Origin: Agapanthus africanus
Lineage: Eukaryota; Streptophyta; Magnoliopsida; Asparagales; Amaryllidaceae
Length of the DNA stretch: 64,000 nt
Assembly: GCA_030015575.1 (NCBI GenBank)
Contig: CM057338.1
Location: forward strand, 830,420,353 to 830,484,352
Reading direction: 5' to 3'
Under the pieces are notes generated by a model. The model had not been told where the DNA came from. It ran no database searches and saw nothing but the letters and a program-made list of their open reading frames with translations. Below are positions 53,607-64,000 of this stretch, piece by piece. The translations under genes and the position numbers were made by a program. How positions within the stretch are numbered: position 1 is the stretch's first letter; the number at the start of each line of letters is the position of its first letter.

Positions 53607-54235
53607 TTTGGATGACGGAGGATCAATTGGGCTTTTCATATCGGAACCCTCGCAGATTTTTCTTCGGGCAGCTTTTCATATCAGAGGTACACTATGAAGG
53701 GCTCTCTCCAATTGGGCTCATCTTATATGAACAGGGTTTCTTGGGTATGACTGTTCTCTTGTTCTACGCTTCATTCCTCTCGTAAAGAGACTGGAGGCAG
53801 AATTTGCCGATTTCTGACTGTGATCAGAATTTCATCCATGTCGGGATCAGCCAGCTCTTTGACTAGGCGAGCGAGTATGTCGGCTTTTCCATTCAACACC
53901 CTAGGAACTCTTATTAGTTCAATGTGGGTGAACTGTTTCATAAGTTCCACCATCTGGCTTCTGCATCGAGCTAACTCGGGCTTATATATCATGTAGTAGC
54001 TGCTCACTTGGTTGACGATAAGCTGGGAATCACCGTAAACTCGTAGCCGAAAGATCTTCATTTATATGGCGAGCTCCAGACCAGCTATCAGAGCTTCATA
54101 CTCAGCCTCGTTGTTTGTGCGAGGCTCGGTAAGAGCGAAGGAACGTCGCAGGGTTCCTCCCAATGGCATGATGAACACCAATCTTATCCCTGCTTTTATA
54201 TACGGGACGCTTGGAAGAAGAGAGTTCTCTGATAC
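53607..54235 (-). pseudogene. Inverted segment of element C: aRNH C-terminal half plus duplicated ends
   Basis: On the minus strand 54061-53771 encodes MKIFRLRVYGDSQLIVNQVS and VPRVLNGKADILARLVKEL, the second half of aRNH, followed (to about 53634) by WREPFIVYL and YEKLPEEKSA linker text. 54064-54230 is an inverted copy of 53395-53600. At the other end 53607-53633 is an inverted copy of 54556-54582 (integrase PIDPPSSKG). So an internal segment is flipped and both ends are duplicated in inverted orientation. Confidence 0.9.
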
Positions 54236-55392
54236 GCGTTTGTAAATAATATGCTATACCGCAGATCTTATGACCAACTATGCTCAGGTGTCTGTGATCG
54301 GCCGAAGCCCAAAAACTCATGAAAGAAGTTTACTTGGGCGTCTACGGAGCTCACTAATCTGTCCCCAAAATGCGGCTTCAAATCAAACGGTTTGGGTATT
54401 ACTAGCCTATCATGATAAGGGATTGCGAAGAGCATGCGAAGAAATCTCATCTCTGCCAAATTCATGGCGGCTTCATTCACAAGCATCCCAATCCGTTGCA
54501 TCCTACGGTGGCGTCATAACCCTTTGAAGTTTGGAACACCGACATAGTTGGCCCAATTGATCCTCCGTCATCCAAAGGCTACCCATTCATATTCGCCGCA
54601 ACTGACTATTTCTCCAGATGGGCTGAAGCTGTCCCGCTAAAAGAAGTTAAAACAGAAGATATTCCGACGTTCTTCCGGCATAGTATTCTATACTGCTTCG
54701 GTACACCTAGAAGAATTATTTCTGACAACGAGCTTTCTTTCAAGAGCTTCAAAGTTTCAAGGTTCGCTACACAGCACAAGATAGACTGGAGATATTCCTC
54801 CATCTATAATTCAAGAGCTAATGAGCTAGCCGAAGCCTTCAATAAAACTCTATGCAAGTTCCTGAGGAAAAATACTTCAGCCAACAAAAGAGACTGGAAT
54901 CTTAAGCTCCATGAGGCGTTGTGGGTATATCGTACCACGCACTGTACTCTAACTCGGTCCACTCCATACTCATTACTCTTCGGAGTGGAGGCAATCTTCC
55001 CCCTCGAAGTCAAAGTTCCAAGCCTCAGGATCGCCGTCCGGCATGGTTTGATGGAGGAGGAAAACGCCCTCTTTCGGCTTGAAGAGCTCGACGCCCTCGA
55101 AAAAAAGAGACTCGCGGTACAGCAAAATCTGGTGCTGTACCGAGTCCAAATGTCAATGGCCTATGATAAGATGACCCGTCTCCGTATTTTTAAGAAAGGC
55201 GAATTGGTGTTGGTCCTCAAAAGACCGATCATCCCAAATCGACACGCCAAGAGAAAATTTGAGCCAAATTGGGAAGGGCCATATGTCATCGAGAAAGTGT
55301 TTGATAGAGGATCCCACCAGCCGATAAATGTCGAGGGAGAAAGGCCCATGCCACCTATCAATGGCCGATATCTCAAGAAATACTACGCGTGA
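54236..55392 (+). pseudogene. Element C integrase, partly open
   Basis: 54236-54520 holds the zinc-binding N-terminus with frame changes (LYRRSYDQL, EEHAKKSHLCQIHGGF in one frame). From 54520 to TGA 55390 one frame of about 290 codons is open: VWNTDIVGPID, DYFSRWAEAVPLKEVK, IISDNELSFK, YNSRANELAEAFNKTL. The DD35E triad is present, with 35 residues between the second Asp and the Glu. The C-terminus (KGELVLVLKRP, KFEPNWEGPYVIEKV, INGRYLKKYYA) is complete. A stop at 54517 replaces the expected Trp just before PFEVW. Confidence 0.9.
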
Positions 55393-55423
55393 ATGCTTCA
55401 AACCGCAGACAAAGTGAGCACAC

Positions 55424-55475
55424 CGGCCCTATAGTTTGGATCATATATCCTGTAAACCGTATACAATCCACTGGC
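55424..55475 (+). other. CCCTA...TATACAATCCACTGG stem motif (element C)
   Basis: TATAGTTT pairs with AAACCGTA except for one mismatch and one G-U pair; the outer GGCC/GGCC is retained. It is placed just after the pol stop, upstream of the tetraloop module as in element B. Confidence 0.5.
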
Positions 55476-55564
55476 CTAAAACGACCCCTATCTCTCCCAA
55501 GTCCTACTGGTGAGGCTACATCTGAAGTCCCACCGGCGATGAAGCTCCACTAGTGGAAAAAAAC

Positions 55565-55675
55565 GGTATGTCCACAAGCAAAACGAGCACGGATAAAAAC
55601 CCGAAAAAGCTCCATGAGTAAAAACAATAGGACTGCCGGCGAGTTTGTGAAGACCTGAAAGGGCAAACTCGTGAC
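55565..55675 (+). other. Twin tetraloop hairpin module (element C)
   Basis: GGTATGTCCACAAGCAAAAC leads in, as in A and B. The first stem is CACGGA/TCCATG (one change); the second is CGAGTTTG/CAAACTCG, 8 bp perfect. The inner string is decayed (GAAGACCTGAAAGGG). Confidence 0.55.
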
Positions 55676-55692
55676 AAGGAGACAAAAATACA

Positions 55693-55915
55693 CTCGTAAA
55701 GTCCTCTCGACCTTATGAGGAGAACATCCCTATGTGAGATCCTTACGACTCACAAAGGAGCAACACACTTAGGTATCCCCATAATTTCTAAGGAGAAAAC
55801 ACACCTACGAGATCCTCTCGACTCCCAGGGAGAAAACGCTTTTATGAGACCCTCGCGACTCATAAAATTGAAAAACCTTAGGTGATAGGGATCTAAACCT
55901 GTCTCCTAAGCCATC
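55693..55915 (+). other. Five-hairpin cassette and closing stem (element C)
   Basis: Same order as in A and B: CTCGTAAAGTC/GACCTTATGAG, TGTGAGATC/GACTCACA, CTTAGGTATC.../..TTTCTAAG, CTACGAGATC/GACTCCCAG and TTTATGAGACC/GACTCATAAA, with loops CTCTC, CTTAC, CCCAT, CTCTC and CTCGC. Then CTTAGG (near 55878) / CCTAAG (55905-55910). Confidence 0.6.
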
Positions 55916-55929
55916 GCTCCCCAACGGGC

Positions 55930-56600
55930 AATGACAAATGATGAGTCGCTCCTGAAACTATACTTCAGTGTTAGCGGTGCTGATACCGACCCAAAACCTA
56001 AATCCCAAGTCTTCCCAGTGTAAATGATGAGTCGCTCCTGGCGTTATTCCAATGTAGTGATGCTGATGCCAAACATAATCTAAATTCTAAGTTCTCCTTA
56101 AATTCAAAAGTTCCGCCAAATAAGGCAGAAATCAAACAGATCAAATCAACGCCCCACCCGGTAGCGCTTTCAAGCTCAAAAGTCCCGTTGAACGGATAGG
56201 GAACTTCCAAAACAAATCAAATCAACAATTCAACCACCGACTTCTTTGGCGGAATCAAGCTCCACTTCGGAAGCAAGTCAACCAACAACCTCCTCGGCGG
56301 AATCAAGCTCTACCTCGGAAGCAAGTCAACCCCGACACCGCAAGAAGCGGAGCAAGTCAACTTTAACCCTGACACCACAGAAAGCGGAACAAGTCAAATC
56401 CAACCCCGATACTGCAAGAAGCGGAGTAAGTCAACTTTATCCCTGACACCGCAAGAAGTGGAGCAACTCAAATCAAACACCGACCGTCCAAGTCGTAAAA
56501 ATGGCAGCACCGACCATCCAAGTCACAAAAATGGCAGCACCGACCGTCCAAATCGCAAAAATTGCAGCACCGACCGTCCACGTCGCTAAAATGGCAGCAT
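55930..56600 (+). repeat. GATGAGTCGCTC units and short tandem repeats of element C
   Basis: Two GATGAGTCGCTCCTG units (55934, 56025). 56236-56460 holds repeats of AAGCGGAGCAAGTCAA, also found in B at 24600-24718. 56485-56600 holds about four 29-bp units of CACCGACCGTCCAAGTCG. No gene. Confidence 0.75.
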
Positions 56601-56668
56601 ACCCTCCACGTCATCAAAAGGGAACCTAACCAAATCAATCTTCATATAGAACAAGATCCATCAATTTT

Positions 56669-56716
56669 ATGCACACAATCCATACACGCGGTGTGCATTT
56701 ATTGATAGGGGCACTT
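56669..56716 (+). other. Hairpin and polypurine tract of element C
   Basis: ATGCACAC (56669-56676) pairs with GTGTGCAT (56691-56698), the same stem as in element B, with a different loop. The tract AGGGGCACTT follows. Confidence 0.75.
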
Positions 56717-58055
56717 TGTTGGGATAAAAAATAACACCCCAGCCGACCAAGTCAAAGTCAACCCCAAGTTAAGTGGGCCCATGCCCAAGCAAGCGGCCCC
56801 AAGCCCAAGCCAAGTGGACTCAAGCCCAAGTCAAGTCCATGCATGGAAGGGCCCGGCTGCATACTACAAAAGAGGCAATAAATTAGTTTAAATGCAATTT
56901 TTAGAAATAAATGTATGAAAAATGGGAAAAAAGCCAAAATTCTATAAATCCCATGACTTATATGCAAAAAGAAATAAGCACATAAGGCATGGGGAGGCAC
57001 AAGTGCCATTTGGAAAAGCACAAGGGGCTATATGTAAAGTGTGTAGTCTATAAAAGGCAAACATGATGAGAAAATAAAAAAAAACTTTTATTTTCTCATA
57101 ATTCTTAGGGTTCTGTGCCTCCTTCTCCTTCCTTAAGGTTTTAAATCTTCTTCTATTTTTTGAATTAAATCAAGAGTTTAACTCTTCTTTTCCCAAAAAG
57201 AAATAGTTTTTCACCATAAAACACTTGAAGGGGAGTTCAAATCTCCCATCAAATCTCTAAATGGAGAGACTTTTAAATCTCACTATCATTTTTCTCCAAG
57301 ATCTAACTAACAGAGAGGAGGAAGAAGGAGACCCATCTCCAAAAATCCCATTTTAGGAGGATTCAAGGCATACAGGAGGATCCAAGGCTTCAGGGAGAAG
57401 AAAAGGGTCCTCTTTCATCATCTTCGAAATTCTTTTGGGAGTTTAACCCCAAAAATGAATCTCTTCTTTAGGAGTTTAACTCTTCCGAATTCAAAAATAA
57501 AATAAAATAATAAAAATACTTCTTTTTCTAGAAGTTTAGCTCCAATGTCTGTCGGGAGTTCAACTCCCAGTTCAGGGGCTAAAACCCCTTTTTCCGCTGG
57601 CGCACAACGACCGCGTGCCGGCCGCATGACCCGCTGGCGCCCAGCGTTCATGATCCACACACGTGACCCGCTGACGCCCAGCGCTCACGCGCCACGCACG
57701 CATCCTCAGGACGCTCCTCACCCCTCTTTTCCTATACGTTTCACACTCGAAACACTTCCCCATTAGAAAACTCTGCAAGATAGCGGGACCCCCGTAAACT
57801 CTGTGAGACCTCATATACGTCCAACACAACACATGCAAACTGCACATTGAGTTCGCATGTCCAGTTTTACCCATCAATCGAAAGTTCTCTCGCTCTAAAG
57901 GCGAGAGGTAATTAACGACAGTTTAGTCTGCGGCTGCCGGAGATTCGGATCCCCATAATCAATAAACCCCAGCCTATCCTAGACAGGGGAAATTTGTATA
58001 TGCCTGACATGCGCGCGTATTCCTATCTTAATAGGATGACGAAAAACACTCTACA
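56717..58055 (+). repeat. Element C 3' LTR
   Basis: 1339 bp, TGTTGGGATA to CTCTACA. TATA box 57049-57056. It lacks about 85 bp present in the left LTR (the hairpin and GGGGCGCTGCCCC region near 46650-46735), which explains most of the length difference. The LTR pair is more diverged than that of A. Confidence 0.92.
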
Positions 58056-58400
58056 ACGGTGAGTGTCACTTACAGGCTCAGTAGGGGTACAAACGAACTT
58101 ACTTGTCGACCTTTCTTTCGTTCAATACCTGAGTAGCCGTTATTTACAGCTAGTGCCTCTGACGTGCTTGTGGTTAAACCCTCTGCCAGCGTATTGTCGA
58201 GTCTTTAGAGTCGCATACAGAGGGTTTTCCCGTTCAGGCGAAACGATATAATGCACGTATTTTGATACGCATTGGAGTTCGATTAAATATGTGTATATGA
58301 TACATGTACTTTAATCGGACGTTTTGTTAATACTAGCGGGTTTGAAAGATAGCCAGGTTGATCAAATATGTGATATGTGAGCTAGTATTATATCTCTCAT
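58056..58400 (+). repeat. Copia-2 5' LTR, remainder
   Basis: ACGGTGAGTGTCACTTACAGG continues the LTR cut at 45574 and follows Copia-1 around 18300-18600 (TTCAATACCTGAGTAGCCG, AGTCTTTAGAGTC, TCAGGCGAAACGA). The exact end and the primer-binding site were not found. Confidence 0.65.
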
Positions 58401-60400
58401 TTTCTCTCTTTTAGTATTTGTATTTTGACACGAATACGTTATTTATACGAATATTTCAAGTTTGTTGGAGTTTGTTGAAAATCCAATTTGTTGGAGTTTA
58501 TACGAATACACAGAGTGTTTCTGTTATTTAAATAAATAAATCAAATAAAAATCATTTTTAAAAATATTTCAAGTTTGTTGGAGTTTGTTGAAAATCTATT
58601 TTCAAAGTATTCCAAGTTTGTTGGAGTTTGTTGAAAATCTATTTTCAAAGTATTCCAAGTTTGTTGGAGTTTGTTGAAAATCTATTTTCAAATATATTCT
58701 TAGTTTTTGGAGTTTGTTGGTTTTTTGTTGAAGATTATTTAAATTTAAAATCCAAGTTTGTTGAAATTTTTTTAAAGTTGTTATTAAAATATTTGTTGTT
58801 ATTTTTATGTTGACATTTTGATGCATTTGTGTTAAAGTTATTGACATACAAGATAATTTTGTTTAGTTAATTTTATTAAGTTGTTATTAAAAATAATTAA
58901 ATAATTTTAGTTCTAATTTACAGCAACTATTTTATGCAAATCATTATATGTGATATAATGAGTTATGCTTGTGATGTGATCATATTCCTACAATGTGTTT
59001 TATTTATTTTTGTTTATGTGATATTAGTATATTGGAATGGATTTTGACAAGCCCTCTGTGATCTGCGTTGTAAATTTTTATAGTGCCATGAGAGTCATTT
59101 GGTAATGGTTTAATTAAATGGGGCCTGCGAGTCTCGATTTATTTACGCATTAGTTTGCGAGTTTCATGAGAGCAAAGAATTGAAGCAGGAGTTAGACGTG
59201 ATTGAAGGAGTTCAATTGAGCGTTCAAGCGGCTCAAATCTTTTTCTTTTATTTTTAGTTTATATATATGTGATGTAAAACCCTAAAGTGAATTATCGTAT
59301 TTTAATTTTATCACTCGAATTAAAGCACGATAAATCATGCCCGTTCAATCCATTCCAGTATAAGCCCGTTTTTATGATATACATGCATGTGATGCCTTAG
59401 AAATTATTCTTGTGGATTTTCATGTCTGTGATGTCTTTAAAAGTTTTTTTATTCTCATTACACGTTTTTTAAAAACAAGATTTTGTTAAAATGAGTTTTT
59501 CTAAAACGATCTTAAAAACAGTTAAAAGAAGTTTTAACAAGAAAATGATGAAATGATTAATAATGAGATTGTTAAGTATAACAAACCACTTAAAATTGAA
59601 AAACAATTTAAAAAATGAATAGGGGAGTTAGTGATAACTCAAAAGCATAGTTTTTTCTAAAACGTTTTTCAATTTAAATCAAGTCAAAAACGTTAAGTGT
59701 ATTTTTGTAATACTATACGTTACCCTCCTCCATTTCAATCAAATAGAGTATCCAATATTCATGCTATGGTTGTTGGAGAGTTGTCAAGCCATAATATATG
59801 GTATTTGGATGATATTTGGTTGCTAATACATGTGATACAGAGTAGGTGATCCAATAATGAGGCTTTATTGTTGGCGAGTTGCAAAGGGTCACATTATTGA
59901 TCCAACTGCTCAAGAAATATATGGGTATGAATTGACTAGATTATTATGAGTTATGGTTGGTTTGTTGTCAATCTTATAATTAAATTTAGGGGTAAAACTG
60001 ATAATCGAAAGTCACAAATGTGATCGACAAAAGAGTCTTGTCCACCTTCTATGGTATATGGTGACTTGTTGGCTAGTTGTCAATGCCACTATAGTATGAT
60101 AGTTGGATTTCGATTCCCATTTTAAATTTTTAAAAAGTTTACGATTTTCAAATGTTGTGGTTTTCATGAAAATGCGCTAAAATAGTGGGAGCCATCTAAT
60201 AGATAAATTGAATATTTTTCCAATCTATTTTGATGTTAAAAACGTCCGCTAAATTTTTTTCAACTACTCTTAGATTTACTGCTGTTAATCATAACTAATA
60301 ACTGAAAAAGGCAAGCTAACGGGATACAACTATAAAGACTAGTTACGCAAGATCAAAATCGCCCTCACTTATGAAAAAGTAATTTACGTTCTCACTTTCG
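58401..60400 (+). other. Copia-2 leader region, noncoding
   Basis: A/T-rich. 58460-58700 has three to four tandem units of AGTTTGTTGGAGTTTGTTGAAAATC type. 59030-59240 (ATGGATTTTGACAAGCCC, CGAGTCTCGATTTATTTACG) resembles the leader before gag in copia elements. No open frame that I can support. The LTR/leader border lies somewhere in the first part. Confidence 0.5.
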
Positions 60401-61130
60401 CACCACCTCCCCCTCTAGGTGATAATCCTAAAGATGCGGATTAAGATATCCACGCTCAGTGGAAGCTCGATTGTGATCGGGCCCATTGCCTCACTCTGGC
60501 CTCTATGAATGATGATTTACAGAGGCAACATGAGGAAATGGATGTTTAGACTATATTCACTCGTCTCCAAAGGCTATATGGAGAACAATCTAGAATAGTT
60601 AGATTCGAGATATCGAATGAATTTTATGATCTGAAAATGAAGCCCGGTACACCCGTGCAAGACCATGTCCGCAAAATGATTGATTTGATTAATCGACTTG
60701 AGGGTTTGGGTTTCTCCTCACCTAAGGAGATATATGTTGATAAAATTCTTAGTTCTCTACCGAATACTTTTTCTCCGTTCATAATGCAGTTCAATATGAA
60801 CAAGCTGGAAGTTGGACTTACAGAGCTGCTCAATATGTTGGTGCAAGCTGAGACTTTCTTAAAGAAGGAGAAGTCCTCTGTTATGCTTTTGGGACGTTCT
60901 TCTCTCTCTACTAAGGTGAAAGCCAAGGGAAAGGGAAAGAAGAAACCATAAAAGCCTAACGGAGGCATAAAGAAAGCTAAAGGTAAGGGCAAGGTGAAGG
61001 AAACAAAGCCTGCATAAGGAGAATGTTTTCACTGCCATAAGACTGGGCACCGGAAGAGAAATTGCACTAGCTATCTAGAGGAGCTAAAGAAGAAGAAACT
61101 TGTTGAAGCTTCATCTTGGTATTTGTGTTA
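60355..61130 (+). pseudogene. gag: Copia-2 gag, broken
   Basis: Interrupted by TAA (about 60445) and TAG (about 60549), then open from ATG 60637: MKPGTPVQDHVRKMIDLINR, YVDKILSSLPNTFSPFIMQF and TELLNMLVQAETFLKKEKSS, a copia (UBN2-type) gag. After a stop at 60949 comes a lysine-rich stretch and the CCHC zinc knuckle CFHCHKTGHRKRNC at about 61024-61065. The protein would package element RNA. Confidence 0.85.
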
Positions 61131-61139
61131 TTGAAAATT

Positions 61140-62033
61140 GTTTTCAAATTACACCTACTTCATGGGTATTGGATACTGGTTCTGGTTCTCACATTTGTAA
61201 TTGTTTGCAGGAACTAAGAAGAAGTAGGAAGTTGGCATAAGGAGAGATGATTCTCAAAGTTGCAATTAGAGCAAATGTTGCAGCAATTGCAGTAGGAGAT
61301 CATCATCTATCACTGCCAGATGGTAAGACTTTAGTTTTAAATAACTGTTATTTTATTCCTAGCATGTTATGCAACATTATTTCTGTTTCTTTATTAGATA
61401 AAGACGGATATTCTTTTGTTACGTCCAATGGTGTTATGAACATTCATTGTAATAATAAATTAGTTGCTTTTGAGAATTTATTTAATGGTCATTATATATT
61501 AAATCTTGCCAATATTTATAACATACACAATACCCGTAAGAGAACAAGTTCATAGATGAACGAAACTCTTTTATAGTACCATAGACTTGGCTATATAAAT
61601 GAGACAAGGCTTAAGCAATTACATAAGAATGGTTACTTACATTCGTTTGACTTTGAGTCACATGATAATTGCAAGTCATGTCTTAAAGAAAAGATGGCTA
61701 AATCTCCATTTAGTGGAAGCGGAGAAACAGTTGATGAACTCTTAGGACTAGTACATAGTGATGTATGTGGTCTAATATTTATACAAGCTAGAGAAGGATA
61801 CTCCTACTTCATTACTTTTACAGATGACCGCTCACACTTCGGACATATACACTTGATGAAATATAAGTCTGAAGTATTTGAGAAGTTCAAAGAGTATAAA
61901 AATGAAGTGCAAAACCAAACGGGAAAAACATTAAGATTCTTCGATCAGATCGAGAAGGTGAATATTTGAGTACATAATTTCTTGGTTACTTAAAAAAGAA
62001 TTGGATTCTCTCTCAGGTTACTCTGTAAGTCGA
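61140..62033 (+). pseudogene. pol: Copia-2 protease and integrase N-terminal part, cut by Copia-3
   Basis: WVLDTGSGSHIC near 61165 is the protease active site (DTGS kept). 61247-61555 (LPDGKTLVLNNCYFIPSMLC, ISVSLLDKDGYSF) covers the protease end and linker. Then the integrase HHCC region (YHRLGYINETRLKQL-like text, CKSCLKEKMAKSPFSGSGET) and core start LLGLVHSDVCGLIFIQAREG, followed by a frameshift near SDRxGEYLS and a stop. It ends at 62033, where the minus-strand Copia-3 LTR begins. Confidence 0.85.
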
Positions 62034-63926
62034 CGTTAGACACCCCACATGATTCGGGGAGGCGGAATAGGTAAAACAATCATTTTGTTTAAACTAATAT
62101 CGACTAACTTTATGGATCTTTGCTAAACCGTAACTAACAACAACATAGAATTCATTAGCTAATATGAAAGAAGATTATACCCAATGAATCAAGTCCTTCT
62201 TGTTCTCGTAGACCACCTCCTCGTCGGCCTCTTCGTTGTGATAGAAGATCCACCCGAGAGCCACTTCTCCAAGCTTTAACTTCTCACTTGAGGTAACTAG
62301 GTGACTATGAGTGCTAATCAAAGCAACCTAGAGGATATAGAAGAGAACTAGGGATCTATTAGTCTTGCTAACCCTTGGATCTCAACACATGAAAGGTTAG
62401 GGTTAGGGTTGAAGAGAGAGAGCTTGAGGAGAGAGAATGTGAAAGTAATTACTAAAATGAAAATTAACTCATTTGTGTATATATATCATGAAGCATAAAA
62501 TATCTTGCACAAAATATCTTTGCACAAATATCTTCATGCTTCATTTAATACAAATGAATCATCTAATGAGTCATTAAAACCATTAATGCTTCATTAACTC
62601 ATTTGATGAATCATCTCCATGAGTCACAAATCCATTTAATGCAAATAACACCTAAGCTCTCCACCTCATCAATCTTCAAGAAGCTTCTCGAAAAATTACG
62701 AGAATGCCCCTCCCATCCATGAAAACACGGAAATACTGAGACTGTATAAATCAAATAATCCAATACTAGAATCTGGCTTAAACCAAAGCCTGTACGAACA
62801 TCGTAAGTGCGTAAAAACACGTATGTGTCCGAACCCTGTCGTAAAACCATACGACCTCTATATCGTTTCGCCCGAAGCAGGAAAACTCTCTGTGTGGGAC
62901 TCTAAAGACTCGACTACTACGCTGGCAGTGGGTTTAACCACACGCCGCAAGCGGTACTAGCTGTACGTAACGGTCCCCAGGTAGATGTCGATAAGAAGGC
63001 CGATAAGGAAACCCATCCGAACTCCTACTGAGCCTGATGTGACAATCTCCGTACAGTCCGGTCTGTTCGTCTAGGACTATCGCATATCGGGCCTAGGGGC
63101 GGCAAGCGTCAGTCCCCTAAAAGCGGTATAAGTCGAGTCAGAGCGAAGCCTATTACACCTTGAGAAGCTACTGGAAAACCTACCAGTATATCTCGCTTGC
63201 CCTGGCCAGGGACTTTGCGTAATGGCTCTCCAAACACAGCGCGATATCAACTCTCAATACCGGGAGAGACGAATCCTATCTAACCGCCACTGCCTCCAAG
63301 TGCTTCGGGACTGCACCCAACTGCTACCTGTTTGCATGACTCCTTTGAGCCGTGGTAGGGTAGCAATCTAAGAACAGTAGGAACACACTCGAGGCGAAGC
63401 AGCAGTGTCAAGTCTGCGGACTATGCTGCACTCATGTCACTTGGGAACTGTTAACTGACGACGGGTATAATACCAACCAACAGTTCCCTGCGAGTCCTGT
63501 CCGGTGTACCCGTAACCCAACGAGCACCTGTATACTATCTCCAGTACAACGTACTAATGGCTGTGGGACAGACCATTTCCCCTGCCGGGATGAGAAGCGT
63601 ACACACTAGTCTACTCCGGAGTATCGATGCCCTGTCTCAATAATCCTATGACTAGAGACCTGAAAAAGGATGTGCTTGTAGACTACCCAGCCCCCACTAG
63701 TGTGACTGCCATCACAACGCTGGTAGTCAAGCAAGATCCTAAGGGCTCTATCAATATGTATTCTCGATATGCTAACATATACACATATTAAGATAGATAT
63801 AAACCAAGTAGCATATTACCATGTTTAGCAAGATTGTTAATATAACTGTGAATATCCCAAGCTTCCATTAAGTAATATACAAGCTAGTATGATACAATAA
63901 TGGCCCCTAGGGCATATACACTAACA
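62034..63926 (-). repeat. Copia-3 3' LTR (minus strand)
   Basis: On the minus strand it starts TGTTAGTGTATATGCCCTAG at 63926 and ends ...GTGTCTAACG at 62034, about 1.9 kb. It shares blocks with Copia-1 and Copia-2 LTRs (GAGTCTTTAGAGTC, TTTCGCCTG/CGGGCGAAACG, CCTGGCCAGGG). The A/T-rich 62450-62640 part has diverged copies of ATGAGTCATT and CATTAATGCTTCATT. The insertion splits the Copia-2 integrase. Confidence 0.85.
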
Positions 63927-64000
63927 ATCTCCCACTTGCACTAGGGCCATGTACTGGCGTATCGATGACCTATCATCTCGAGTAGCCTCTCGAACTGAAT
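63927..64000 (-). mobile_element. Copia-3 internal end with polypurine tract
   Basis: On the minus strand TGCAAGTGGGAGAT lies directly before the LTR start, as in Copia-1 at 17430. The rest of the element lies beyond the right edge. Confidence 0.8.

Larger units (their letters stand above)
45575..58055 (+). mobile_element. Element C: degenerate Tat-type Ty3/gypsy element with pol
   Basis: LTRs 45575-47013 and 56717-58055; duplication ATGGT (45570-45574) and ACGGT (58056-58060), one base changed. The uninterrupted Copia-2 LTR would read GACCGGACTGTACGGTGAG, as in Copia-1. Order: gag, protease, reverse transcriptase, RNase H, second RNase H (aRNH), integrase, structured 3' region, repeats, polypurine tract. 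The aRNH before integrase is a mark of the Tat lineage. Many stops and frameshifts and an internal inversion show that it is old and dead, but it has the same priming sites as A and B and is the natural model for their helper. Confidence 0.93.

Noticed and set aside
53387-53626. Minus-strand frame opposite aRNH as a gene
   Set aside because: Shadow of the RNase H coding strand.
62611-62850. 79-codon minus-strand frame
   Set aside because: Inside the Copia-3 LTR; no similarity to a protein that I recognise.

Overview
The window is nuclear DNA from a flowering plant; the species cannot be named from it. The evidence is plant Ty1/copia and Ty3/gypsy retrotransposons, a plant RTE-type LINE, MITE-like DNA, and a broken class IV HD-ZIP (homeobox-START) gene with plant-style GT/AG introns. 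I see no intact single-copy host gene, no rRNA, no tRNA and no CRISPR array. More than three quarters of the bases lie in nested transposable elements, and almost every reading frame is interrupted.

Layout. (1) Copia-1 (plus strand) enters from the left edge and is cut at 519 by gypsy element A (520-15796; LTRs 520-3225 and 13185-15796; target duplication ATACT). Copia-1 resumes at 15801 with reverse transcriptase and RNase H. Its 3' LTR starts at 17443, holds a long hairpin (18822-19193), and is cut by gypsy element B (19331-27677; duplication GGGTG). The LTR remainder runs from 27678 to about 28330. (2) 28.3-31.2 kb carries a decayed HD-ZIP IV gene fragment flanked by CACTA-like terminal sequence; 31.24-32.5 kb is a 5'-truncated RTE LINE. 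(3) 33-43 kb is the least repetitive part. It holds two degenerate tandem copies of an unrecognised multi-pass membrane protein gene, with a local inversion, a telomere-like insert and a MITE. (4) Copia-2 (plus strand) has its 5' LTR at 44696, is cut by gypsy element C (45575-58055; duplication ATGGT/ACGGT), and continues with leader, gag and integrase remnants to 62033. There a minus-strand Copia-3 LTR (62034-63926) is inserted, and Copia-3 leaves at the right edge.

Elements A, B and C form one related group. They share the primer-binding site (TGGCACGCCCGGTGGGA), a 5-base spacer GATTC, similar LTR 3' ends, a G-rich polypurine tract and related gag modules. Only C has pol. Its order and its second RNase H domain before integrase place it in the Tat/Ogre/Retand-type branch of Ty3/gypsy. 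A and B have gag-like frames but no pol, so they look non-autonomous and dependent on a C-like partner.

The most interesting feature is a set of structured RNA-like modules shared by A, B and C between the coding region and the 3' LTR. These are paired hairpins ending in GAAA tetraloops, cassettes of five mini-hairpins with a fixed CTYAC-type loop and changing but paired stems, a covarying stem next to the fixed string TATACAATCCACGGG, a GATGAGTCGCTC repeat, tandem satellite-like arrays, and a strong hairpin touching the polypurine tract. Element A also has an antisense reading frame just upstream of its 3' LTR. All structures and similarities were read by eye; no alignment, folding or database search was run.
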